From an uncultured Collinsella sp. (lineage in GTDB: Bacteria; Actinomycetota; Coriobacteriia; Coriobacteriales; Coriobacteriaceae): a stretch of DNA of 15,027 nt. The notes below the pieces were generated by a model. That model was not told the DNA's origin and ran no database searches. It saw nothing but the letters and a program-made list of their open reading frames with translations. The stretch lies in assembly GCA_902478885.1 (NCBI GenBank), contig CABSMS010000052.1:1-15027 (forward strand). The letters run 5' to 3'. A program made the position numbers and the translations under genes. Positions 7,601 through 12,878 of this stretch are shown one piece after another (position 1 is the stretch's first letter; each line of letters opens with the position of its first letter).

Positions 7601-8489
7601 CGTTAACAGCGCGGATAGCAAGGATTACGTCAACTACTCTGCTGGTGGTGGCGTGTATCGCTATACGCTCGGCGATGCAGAGGCGACGCAGATTTATGAT
7701 GCGGCTGGCCATTACCAGTACTGTGACTCTCCGGTCATTGCCGATGCATCTGGCAACCTGTACTACATCAATGATTCGGGTACTTTGTTCAAGCTGGGGG
7801 CTGTTGAGTCTTGGACGGTTGCCTTTAATTCCAATGGCGGGTCTGCTTGCGACACTAAGTTTGTTGCTACGGCCGACGGCAAGCTGGTCAAGCCGGCCGA
7901 TCCGACGCGCGATGGCTACACTTTCGGCGGTTGGTTCACCGATGAGGCTTGCACGCAGGCGTATGACTTCGGTACGCCGGTGACGGCCGACCTTACGTTG
8001 TATGCCAAGTGGACCAAGAATGCTGTTAACCCTGGCGGCAATGGCGGTTCTGGCACTAATGGTGGCAACGGTGGCGCTGGCAACGGTTCCGGTGCTGGCA
8101 CTGACGCGGGTTCTGGCTCCGGTTCGAAGGGTGGCGCTATTGCCCCGGGCCAGAAGCCGGTGGCCAAGACGACGGTGTCGACCAAGACCGAGACCAAGGA
8201 CAACAAGTCCAACAAGAAGGACTCCGATAAGTCCGATAAGAAGGACGAGAAGAAGTCTGACAAGAAGTCTGACAAGAAGGACAGCAAGTCCGACAAGAAG
8301 TCCGATTCCAAGTCCGATACGGGTACTGCTTCCACGACCACTGCTAAGAAGTCCTCTGGTGCTTCCGAGCAGGAGACTGGCACCAATCCGCTCGCCATCG
8401 TTGGCATCGCCGCCGGCGTGATTGGCCTTGCGCTCATCGCCGTCTTCGTGCTGACCAAGCGCGGCAAGGGTGACGGTAATGCCCGATAA
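4611..8489 (+). CDS. Giant B12-regulated surface protein: four DUF4430 domains, PQQ-like beta-propeller, Flg_new repeat, stalk and anchor
   Basis: Encodes 1292 aa from the ATG at 4611, which has a purine-rich GGAGGGAAGGGG upstream; an ATG at 4692 is a possible later start. Residues are numbered from 4611. A long basic leader is followed by a hydrophobic signal segment (about 50-67), with likely cleavage after the WA at 73-74. Next come an Ala/Ser/Thr-rich linker (75-173) and four DUF4430 domains (about 175-286, 298-401, 411-516, 527-636), each with a YW(Q/R)(L/F) strand, and three with an S/G-ITSP motif. DUF4430 is related to the C-terminal domain of transcobalamin and intrinsic factor. Residues 684-1064 carry seven or eight propeller blades of PQQ-repeat type (such as LIKIDSSTGKKV). 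A Flg_new repeat (1066-1136), a Gly/Asn linker, a Lys/Ser/Asp stalk (1184-1237) and a membrane helix (1260-1282) with basic tail follow. With the upstream riboswitch this points to surface corrinoid capture, which is inferred. Confidence 0.93.
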   Translation: MGELGRNMRDDVGQSQGDAPSTDNGGQMDMFEDERECASLHRRGAIARGVVKRCLVAFLAFAMAFGTTPAQLWAEGAEGIADAVAQAATPGEGAALAGGTAEQSGAEVSDSGSAPAASAATTGAATGDEGLTTGESPATSEQSSTASAGQAGSAAAAAVQTENPTETGDVAKKQVEVSFSIIGTDADGKAQTWVAPTQLKLEEGATAADAFVKLQQKTGFKADYDPNTAYGFYLKSITSPSDGRTLAYDPTTHAYWQLFVDGASSSVGASGVKLTQGQKIEFAFTGGSASPVVKDQLAANVTVIGRDAQGKTQTWVDNAQYVVTSGSSALDLTKVALEANDIDAVAAGSFILSLKYNGVELGTPLDYSTYWQLFINGKSSDYTADNVTIHAGDTVTWFYGGWGDKLPSDSVHASVQVLGKDKDGKRQVWASTGQTSLKAGSTAKDLLEQTGLTLDAGESSWGWFLNGITSPFDGKSYGWDAATKSYWRFYVNGKFADVGAGAYELQEGDAVTFMYGADADALPGQVLGSVDVIGPDVNGNNSRWGSASNVSLPEGSTAQDLIEAVLKAKGVTYNGSQSGAYWFLNSITSPFDHKPYGWDGATKKYWRLFINGESSSLCVNQVKLKSGDKVTLAYTTDDSAMPDPDKIVVDPSATTPDWDAEWAGYGNSGNGSTVTDAKTPAQAAGLKWAFDWKAESGQQYANCSEPVIANGFVYIATENELIKIDSSTGKKVASAPLASKVSYTSRPIYTNGLIIVPLNGGAVQAITADKLICKWLTPGLTDLTQSSCTVVSDGEYVYVGSVDISYDENYNATYGNGSFARIKIATGEVSWQNIDPTEGYYWTGAALTDKYAIVPTSAGTLKCIDKTTGDVVSTMELGAVANADCIADPSNGSTFYQMTHDGKLHVISLSAKGVLSAQKTVDLGLTNNLSAPAVSGDNLIVGGQTATGSALVLYNLKTGKTTMVAAADGKALPAGLNGIAATPLVSVQGGKTYVYFTVNSADSKDYVNYSAGGGVYRYTLGDAEATQIYDAAGHYQYCDSPVIADASGNLYYINDSGTLFKLGAVESWTVAFNSNGGSACDTKFVATADGKLVKPADPTRDGYTFGGWFTDEACTQAYDFGTPVTADLTLYAKWTKNAVNPGGNGGSGTNGGNGGAGNGSGAGTDAGSGSGSKGGAIAPGQKPVAKTTVSTKTETKDNKSNKKDSDKSDKKDEKKSDKKSDKKDSKSDKKSDSKSDTGTASTTTAKKSSGASEQETGTNPLAIVGIAAGVIGLALIAVFVLTKRGKGDGNAR
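5133..6518 (+). repeat. Four tandem DUF4430 domain units within one gene
   Basis: Units lie at about 5133-5468, 5502-5813, 5841-6158 and 6189-6518, roughly 105-112 codons each. Units 3 and 4 are most alike: 5998-6073 and 6355-6430 align without gaps over 76 bp with 14 differences. This suggests a relatively recent internal duplication. Unit 2 is the most divergent and lacks the ITSP motif. Confidence 0.8.
8196..8321 (+). repeat. Low-complexity Lys/Ser/Asp-encoding repeat
   Basis: Short degenerate units around TCCGACAAGAAG and AAGTCCGAT recur, encoding a KSDKK-type charged stalk just before the membrane anchor of the large surface protein. Such tracts often vary in length between strains and may be mis-assembled. 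Confidence 0.8.
8465..8470 (+). promoter_or_regulatory. Ribosome binding site inside the upstream gene
   Basis: CAAGGG (8465-8470) lies eight bases before the ATG at 8479 and within the last codons of the preceding gene. It favours 8479 over the in-frame GTG at 8470, which overlaps it. Confidence 0.6.
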
Positions 8490-9381
8490 GCCCAAGGAGA
8501 CCAACGGGCAACAGCCCGACTCCTCGTTTATCCAGCTCGATGATCCAAAGCAAAAGGGCGCCGCTTCGGCGGCGTCCGCCCCTCGTCGCAAGGCGCTCCT
8601 TGGCGTTCTGACTGCCGCTTGCACCATTCTGATCGTCGTCTCGCTGGGTTTCGTCCACCCTTCCACAAGCGGTGCCTGGTCCATCGACTGGATCATTCAG
8701 ACCGTGACGGGGGAGAGCGTCGTCACCAAGGACACCAAGGCGTCTGGCTCGACTACTACTTCGGGCGAGGCCAGTTCCAAGGATTCCAAGTCATCGAATG
8801 ATGCAAAAGACGAGTCCAAGGGTTCGAACGACGGCAAGGACGATTCTGAGTCTTCGGATAAGGAATCGCATAAAAGCTCGGATAGCAAGAAGTCCGATGG
8901 TCAGGGCGGCAAGAAGTCTGGAGATAAATCCGCTGCCCAGAATACGGGAGCCGGCGTTACTCCCAATGTGTCTGGCGGTGCTTCTTCGGGCGGCGGTCAG
9001 TCGTCTGATGGGGCCTCCAGCTCTAATGGCGGAAGCGCTCCCTCGGGCGGACAGGGCGGCTCGCAGGAGTCCAACTACGTAACGGTGACGGTTTCGGTCA
9101 CATCGAGTGCTGTGGGCAATCCTGTGTCCTCTGGTGACACCTTTACCTTTAACGAAGGCGCTACCGTTTACGATGCCCTGTGTGCGCTGGGCCTTTCTGT
9201 CAACGCGCATGGCTCGTCGTACGGCACGTACGTTTCCGCGATTGGCGGTTTGGCCGAGAAGGAGCACGGCGGCACGAGCGGCTGGATGTACTCCGTCAAC
9301 GGCACATCGCCCATGACGGCGTGCAGCAACTACGTTCTCTCCAATGGCGACAACGTGGTCTGGTATTACGTGACAGGCTAG
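8479..9381 (+). CDS. Membrane-anchored DUF4430 (transcobalamin C-terminal-like) protein
   Basis: Encodes 300 aa and overlaps the upstream surface-protein gene by 11 bp, so the two are co-transcribed under the same B12 riboswitch and probably translationally coupled. A polar N-terminus of about 36 residues with PRRK at its end is followed by one hydrophobic helix (about 40-58). This gives a type II (N-in, C-out) anchor or uncleaved signal. A long, probably disordered stalk follows: Ser/Lys/Asp-rich (about 87-150), then Gly/Ser-rich (about 157-197). The C-terminal 100 residues (200-300) form a single DUF4430 domain, with the EGATVYDAL segment, the GWMYSVNG strand and a final NGDNVVWYY strand, all typical of the family. 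There is no lipobox, since the Cys in the helix region lacks the L-A/S-G/A-C context. The likely role is corrinoid or other ligand binding at the outer face of the membrane, perhaps receiving it from the larger protein; this is inference. Confidence 0.9.
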   Translation: MPDKPKETNGQQPDSSFIQLDDPKQKGAASAASAPRRKALLGVLTAACTILIVVSLGFVHPSTSGAWSIDWIIQTVTGESVVTKDTKASGSTTTSGEASSKDSKSSNDAKDESKGSNDGKDDSESSDKESHKSSDSKKSDGQGGKKSGDKSAAQNTGAGVTPNVSGGASSGGGQSSDGASSSNGGSAPSGGQGGSQESNYVTVTVSVTSSAVGNPVSSGDTFTFNEGATVYDALCALGLSVNAHGSSYGTYVSAIGGLAEKEHGGTSGWMYSVNGTSPMTACSNYVLSNGDNVVWYYVTG

Positions 9382-9403
9382 AGGCCTCGACATAGCGCGC
9401 CAG

Positions 9404-9441
9404 ACGGGCGGTTCGGACAAACATCCGGGCCGTCCGTTTTT
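9404..9441 (+). terminator. Intrinsic terminator of the B12-controlled operon
   Basis: Bases 9404-9417 pair with 9424-9437 to form a 14-bp stem with three G-U pairs and a six-base CAAACA loop, followed by a run of five T (9437-9441). It lies 22 bases after the stop codon. Confidence 0.9.
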
Positions 9442-9477
9442 CATGCGTAGAGGACTGGGTCGCCGGGTCTCTCGGCA

Positions 9478-9514
9478 AACAAAAAACCGGTTGGAATGGG
9501 AATTCCAACCGGTT
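9478..9514 (-). terminator. Intrinsic terminator for the GtrA gene at 9541-9948
   Basis: AACCGGTTGGAA (9485-9496) and TTCCAACCGGTT (9503-9514) form a perfect 12-bp stem with a six-base loop. On the - strand it is followed by a T-rich run, seen on the + strand as AAACAAAAAA just before the stem. It lies 26 bases beyond the gene's stop codon and converges with the terminator at 9404-9441. Confidence 0.9.
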
Positions 9515-9540
9515 ATACATTCAAGCAAATAGTGAATCGA

Positions 9541-9948
9541 CTACGACCGTGCGCCCTCGAGGAAGAAGCGGCGGCTGAAGTAGTTGTACCAGGTGACGAG
9601 GAACGTGGCGATGGCCTTCATGGCTTGGTAGCCGATGCTCAAAAACGTGACGCCCACAAACATGTACAGGTCGTTGAGGCCCAGACCGATCACCGACAGG
9701 ATGGTGAAAATCGTGAACTCGCGCTTGCGGCTCATGCCTTCGCGGTGGTCGAACACGTACTTCATGCTGAGCCAGTAGTTGACCACGACGGACGTGATAA
9801 ACGAAACCGTGGTGCTCATCAAAAAGTCGAGGTGGAACAGCTCGACGAGCGCAATGAGCATGCCCCAGTCGATGCCAAAGGAGATAAGACCCACGACAGC
9901 AAACTTGAGGAACTGCTTGGTATGAGGTTGTGCCAGCGCCTTGCGCAC
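9541..9948 (-). CDS. GtrA family four-helix membrane protein
   Basis: Encodes 135 aa, beginning at a GTG (9948) with only a weak GGATG upstream. GtrA-family proteins are small polytopic membrane proteins. The founding member takes part in O-antigen glucosylation by moving a polyprenyl-linked sugar across the membrane, and others sit with cell-wall glycosylation genes. Four hydrophobic segments are visible: about 13-33, 38-60, 76-97 and 103-122. The family hallmarks are KFAVVGLISFGIDWG in helix 1, NYWLSMKYVF at the end of helix 2, the basic REGMSRKREF loop and the C-terminal RRFFLEG. The length is typical. A paralogue lies 219 bp upstream on the same strand. No glycosyltransferase gene is present in the window, so the sugar or lipid handled cannot be named. 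The family is certain; the start codon is less so. Confidence 0.9.
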   Translation of the reverse strand: MRKALAQPHTKQFLKFAVVGLISFGIDWGMLIALVELFHLDFLMSTTVSFITSVVVNYWLSMKYVFDHREGMSRKREFTIFTILSVIGLGLNDLYMFVGVTFLSIGYQAMKAIATFLVTWYNYFSRRFFLEGARS

Positions 9949-10167
9949 GTAATCACATCCAATGCGTTGATGAATCGAGCAGAGGATACTTTAGAGCTTT
10001 TACAAGGGAAACGTAAGGTCTTTGCCAAGAACTATATGAACTCGCCAAATTTTCAAGAGCTAATCCGCAAACGTTGAAAATTTGCCCGTAAACGAGCGAC
10101 ACCCACGGACGATACTGCGCTGAGTGCGCGTCGTCCGTGGGCGCCGTAATGCTGCAGGGGTTTCGAG
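9949..10167. other. Intergenic region between two GtrA genes
   Basis: No supportable gene. The part nearest the gene at 9541-9948 is AT-rich and may hold its promoter: on the - strand there is a TTGGCA, 18 bp, TGTAAA arrangement, which is weak. The far end holds a strong hairpin (10102-10141). Confidence 0.4.
10102..10141 (-). terminator. Strong hairpin after the second GtrA gene, possible terminator
   Basis: CCCACGGACGA (10102-10112) and TCGTCCGTGGG (10131-10141) form a perfect 11-bp stem with a further small GCGC pairing in the loop. It lies 26 bases beyond the stop of the GtrA gene at 10168-10563. There is no T-run directly after the stem on either strand, so it is not a classical intrinsic terminator. 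It may still stop transcription or protect the 3' end. Confidence 0.5.
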
Positions 10168-10563
10168 CTACTTGGTCTCCTCGCCCTCCAGGAAGATCTT
10201 TCGGGTCACAAAGTTGTAGACCATAACAAGCGCGGTGGCGCAAATCTTGGCGATATTGGCCTCGAGCCCCAGGCCGGCGTTGAGCGCCAGCACGATACCG
10301 TCGTTGAGAGCTAAGCCGATTACGGACAGCACGACAAAGATAATGAACTCGCGGCGGCGGCTCATGCCCTCCTTGTGCGCAAACACGTACTTCATGCTCG
10401 CGACGTAGTTAAAGATGAGCGAGACGATAAAGCCGCTGGTATTGGCGATCAGGATATTGAGGCCCAGACCGTAGTGGAGCAGATTCATGATGCCAAAGTC
10501 GATGACCGTGGCGACGACGCCGACAACGCCAAACTTCATGATCTGCGCAAGGAGCTTTTGCAT
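10168..10563 (-). CDS. GtrA family four-helix membrane protein (paralogue)
   Basis: Encodes 131 aa from the ATG at 10563, which has AAGG eight bases upstream and an AGG closer in. A TTG at 10626 would add 21 residues, but it has no spaced ribosome site and gives a basic extension not typical of the family, so I prefer 10563. Four hydrophobic segments are visible at about 10-30, 37-57, 73-93 and 100-118. They carry the family landmarks KFGVVGVVATVIDFG, NYVASMKYVF, the basic KEGMSRRREF loop and RKIFLEG near the end. It is clearly related to the GtrA protein encoded at 9541-9948, especially in the loop after helix 2. The gene follows fbp on the same strand with a 78-bp gap and may be read from the fbp promoter. 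The transported lipid-linked sugar is unknown. Confidence 0.9.
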   Translation of the reverse strand: MQKLLAQIMKFGVVGVVATVIDFGIMNLLHYGLGLNILIANTSGFIVSLIFNYVASMKYVFAHKEGMSRRREFIIFVVLSVIGLALNDGIVLALNAGLGLEANIAKICATALVMVYNFVTRKIFLEGEETK

Positions 10564-10641
10564 GGTACCTGCCTTAGGGTGGCGCCGCGGCGCCGTGGGG
10601 ATGACAAACTCAGCAAGTTTAGCCAATCCCCGCAGGCGGGG

Positions 10642-12558
10642 CTAGGCGCGCTCCTCGATAGCACCGTTTCTATATGCATCGAGCAGTTGGCGCAGGTCCT
10701 GGATTTGGCTGCGAATCTTGGCACCCGTATCGGTATCGCTCACCATGCGGCGACGGTCGGCCTCGTCAAAGCGGTTGGTCTCGCTCTCGATATCGATGTT
10801 GCGGGTGAGCGCCTCGGCAACGGTGGTAAAGGCCCGGTGCGACTTAAGGCGACAGCCGCGTGAGCTCGAGATAAGCGTGTAGCCGGCGATGCCCGTCTTG
10901 GGATGGTAGGCGCGGCAGAAGCCGCCATCGATGACCAGCAGCTTGCCGTTGGCGCGGATGGGCTGCTCGCCCTTGGTGGTCTTGACGGGCGTATGGCCAT
11001 TGATAATGTGACCGGTCGGCGAACATGCCATGGGGGCAACGCCGAACTCGCGCATGATGTCGTCGCAGACCGAGGGCGACTTGGTAAGCGTAAAGTACGG
11101 GTCCATTGGCTCGACCCAGGTGCTCTTATCGGCGATATAGGCGCGCTCAAAGGTACGCACCAGGCGTCCGCTGGCGGGTGAGTTAAAGCCAATCCACAGG
11201 TACCACATCCAGTCGAGGGCGTCGCGGTCGCCCACGCGCCGGGCGCGGCGGGCGATGTGGTCGCAAAAATCGAGATAATCGCGGCCAGCGTGCCAGGTGC
11301 CCAAGCAGTTCATGCTGCTAAAGGTGCCGTCTTCGTTGAGCGGCACGCAGCCATGGAACAGCAGGTTGCCGTTGGTGACCTTGTACATCGAGCCGTGGGA
11401 ATAGAGGAAATCGATATGGCGATGCAGGTGATCGGCGGTGACAAACTCGGACACGAGCTTGTCGATGATGTGCTGCTCCTCGGGCGTGAGCGTATAGGGG
11501 TCCGCCGGGTCGACGGTGGGGAAGTCGTTGGTCGTGAGCGGCCACACGCTGCCGTCGGCGAGCGTGACCGTGCCGGTGTCGTGATTAATCTTGTCGAGTA
11601 ACAGGCGATCGGTCATATCGAACTCGGGATGGCGCTGGATAATCTGGCCCTCGAGCTTAAAGAGCAGCACGTTGATAGCCTTGATCAGCGGGGTGATGGA
11701 CTCACCGGCGGTGTAGGTGGCATCGGCAAAGGCGACAAGCTCGCGCAGCGAGATGCCGTAATCGTTCTCGAGGATCTCGTAGTTGTCATAGCGTAGGTTG
11801 TTGCGCAGCACCGTGGCGATGCAGGCGGGCTCACCGGCCGCAGCGCCCATCCACAGCAGGTCGTGGTTGCCCCACTGGATGTCCAGCGAATGATAGGTGA
11901 GCAGGCGGTCCATAATCTTGGCCGCGCCGCCGCCGCGGTCGAAGATATCGCCCACCAGGTGCAGGTGGTCGACGGCCAGGCGCTTGATGAGCGAGGCGAG
12001 CGACTCGATAAAGTCGTCGGCGCTGGCGGTCTCCAGGATGGACTCCACGATGCGCTCGTGATAGCGCACGCGATAGTTGTTCTCGTCCGGGTGCGTGTGC
12101 AACAGCTCGTCGATGATATACGCGTAGTCGCGCGGGATGGCCTTACGCACTTTGGAGCGCGTGTAGCGGCTCGAAAGCGAACGAGCGACCATGATGAGCT
12201 GGTCAAGCATCGTCTTGTACCAGGTGGGTGAGTCCTCGCGCTGGCTGCGGACCAGCTCGATCTTCTCGCGCGGGTAGTAGATGAGCGTGCACAGCTCGCC
12301 CTTTTCGTCAAAGGAGAGCGTGTCGCCAAAAATCTCGTCGACATGCTCGCGCACGACGCCCGAGCAGTTGTTGAGGATGTGCATAAAGGCTTCGTACTCG
12401 CCATGCACGTCGCTCATAAAATGCTCGGTGCCCTTGGGTAGGTTGAGGATGGCCGAGAGGTTGATAATTTCGGTAAACGCGGATTGTTCGGTGGGGAACT
12501 GTCTCGACAGCAGGCGCAGATACTTAAAGTCTTGCGGGTTGCGATCGAATGCGACCAT
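10642..12558 (-). CDS. fbp: Fructose-1,6-bisphosphatase class III
   Basis: Encodes 638 aa, the usual length for the class III (Firmicutes-type) enzyme. It hydrolyses fructose-1,6-bisphosphate to fructose-6-phosphate in gluconeogenesis in the cytoplasm. The calcineurin-like metallophosphatase motifs are intact and in order: SDVHG (49-53), GDIFDRGG (203-210), GNHD (230-233) and INGHTPV (519-525) followed by VIDGGF. The start ATG at 12558 has GGAAGG six bases upstream. An in-frame ATG at 12603 would add 15 residues with no good ribosome site and would run through an inverted repeat, so it is rejected. The gene is divergent from degV across 320 bp. A GtrA gene lies 78 bp downstream. An inverted repeat 28-57 bases upstream of the start may control expression. 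Confidence 0.97.
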   Translation of the reverse strand: MVAFDRNPQDFKYLRLLSRQFPTEQSAFTEIINLSAILNLPKGTEHFMSDVHGEYEAFMHILNNCSGVVREHVDEIFGDTLSFDEKGELCTLIYYPREKIELVRSQREDSPTWYKTMLDQLIMVARSLSSRYTRSKVRKAIPRDYAYIIDELLHTHPDENNYRVRYHERIVESILETASADDFIESLASLIKRLAVDHLHLVGDIFDRGGGAAKIMDRLLTYHSLDIQWGNHDLLWMGAAAGEPACIATVLRNNLRYDNYEILENDYGISLRELVAFADATYTAGESITPLIKAINVLLFKLEGQIIQRHPEFDMTDRLLLDKINHDTGTVTLADGSVWPLTTNDFPTVDPADPYTLTPEEQHIIDKLVSEFVTADHLHRHIDFLYSHGSMYKVTNGNLLFHGCVPLNEDGTFSSMNCLGTWHAGRDYLDFCDHIARRARRVGDRDALDWMWYLWIGFNSPASGRLVRTFERAYIADKSTWVEPMDPYFTLTKSPSVCDDIMREFGVAPMACSPTGHIINGHTPVKTTKGEQPIRANGKLLVIDGGFCRAYHPKTGIAGYTLISSSRGCRLKSHRAFTTVAEALTRNIDIESETNRFDEADRRRMVSDTDTGAKIRSQIQDLRQLLDAYRNGAIEERA

Positions 12559-12564
12559 GAAACA

Positions 12565-12570
12565 CCTTCC
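12565..12570 (-). promoter_or_regulatory. Ribosome binding site of fbp
   Basis: GGAAGG on the - strand, six bases before the ATG at 12558. It decides this start against the upstream ATG at 12603. Confidence 0.8.
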
Positions 12571-12585
12571 GATGGAGCTGGTAAA

Positions 12586-12615
12586 ACTGATAAACAGCGT
12601 CAAACGTTTATCAGT
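12586..12615. promoter_or_regulatory. Perfect inverted repeat upstream of fbp
   Basis: ACTGATAAAC (12586-12595) and GTTTATCAGT (12606-12615) are exact reverse complements separated by ten bases, giving half-site centres 20 bp apart, about two helical turns. It lies 28-57 bases before the fbp start. It could be an operator for a dimeric regulator or a hairpin in the fbp leader, where the - strand RNA stem would be followed by TTTT-ACC. The regulator is unknown. Confidence 0.55.
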
Positions 12616-12814
12616 ATGCGCCGCTTTTGTTTCGATTTTGCGCCAGCGGCTGAATTGTCGGCTGAACGGTTTGGTAAATCGATTTAGTTGAGGTAGATAT
12701 GGCGGTTGAGTGGAGACGACAGAAGGTGTTTTCTCAGATATTTATGCGTGGGGCCGGTGGAGACGATGGTGGTAAAGATGTTCGCTATTTTTGGTTCGAT
12801 TTGGTAAATAGTGG

Positions 12815-12831
12815 ACATATGTACCGTATGT
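12815..12831. promoter_or_regulatory. Operator-like palindrome upstream of degV
   Basis: ACATATG (12815-12821) and CGTATGT (12825-12831) form an inverted repeat with six of seven matching positions around a TAC centre. It covers about -42 to -26 relative to the predicted degV start of transcription, a usual place for a regulator to block or help RNA polymerase. Confidence 0.4.
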
Positions 12832-12841
12832 AGGCTCACTG

Positions 12842-12850
12842 TGCGATAAT
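12842..12850 (+). promoter_or_regulatory. Extended -10 promoter of degV
   Basis: TGTGC runs into GATAAT (12845-12850), so the hexamer matches TATAAT at five of six positions and is preceded by the TG-n of an extended -10 element. No good -35 hexamer lies at 17 bp, which is common for extended -10 promoters. Transcription should begin near 12857, leaving a leader of about 22 bases. Confidence 0.5.
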
Positions 12851-12866
12851 TTGCGCAGCAATGAGT

Positions 12867-12872
12867 AAGGAG
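12867..12872 (+). promoter_or_regulatory. Ribosome binding site of degV
   Basis: AAGGAG lies six bases before the ATG at 12879. The in-frame ATG at 12861 precedes this site and is therefore not the start. Confidence 0.85.
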
Positions 12873-12878
12873 CCTCAT

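Larger units (their letters stand above)
12559..12878. other. Divergent control region between fbp and degV
   Basis: A 320-bp gene-free stretch, richer in A+T than the flanking genes. It holds the fbp ribosome site and an inverted repeat on the left side, and an operator-like palindrome, extended -10 promoter and ribosome site for degV on the right. Short direct repeats occur in the middle: TTTGGTAAAT near 12669 and 12800, and GTGGAGACGA near 12711 and 12757. I see no small gene with coding support. Confidence 0.6.

Noticed and set aside
8196..8321. CRISPR-like array
   Set aside because: The repeats are short, in frame, without spacers, and encode a charged stalk inside a clear gene.
6453..8696. 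Long - strand open frame opposite the propeller and stalk region
   Set aside because: It spans two well-supported + strand genes and their overlap, and its product has no recognisable domain.
10628..10641. CCCCGC/GCGGGG palindrome just after fbp as a terminator
   Set aside because: The stem is 5-6 bp with a minimal loop and no T-run on the - strand. It is recorded but not called.
12559..12603. Upstream ATG start for fbp
   Set aside because: It has no ribosome site, and the 15-residue extension runs through an inverted repeat. The start at 12558 has GGAAGG at the right distance.
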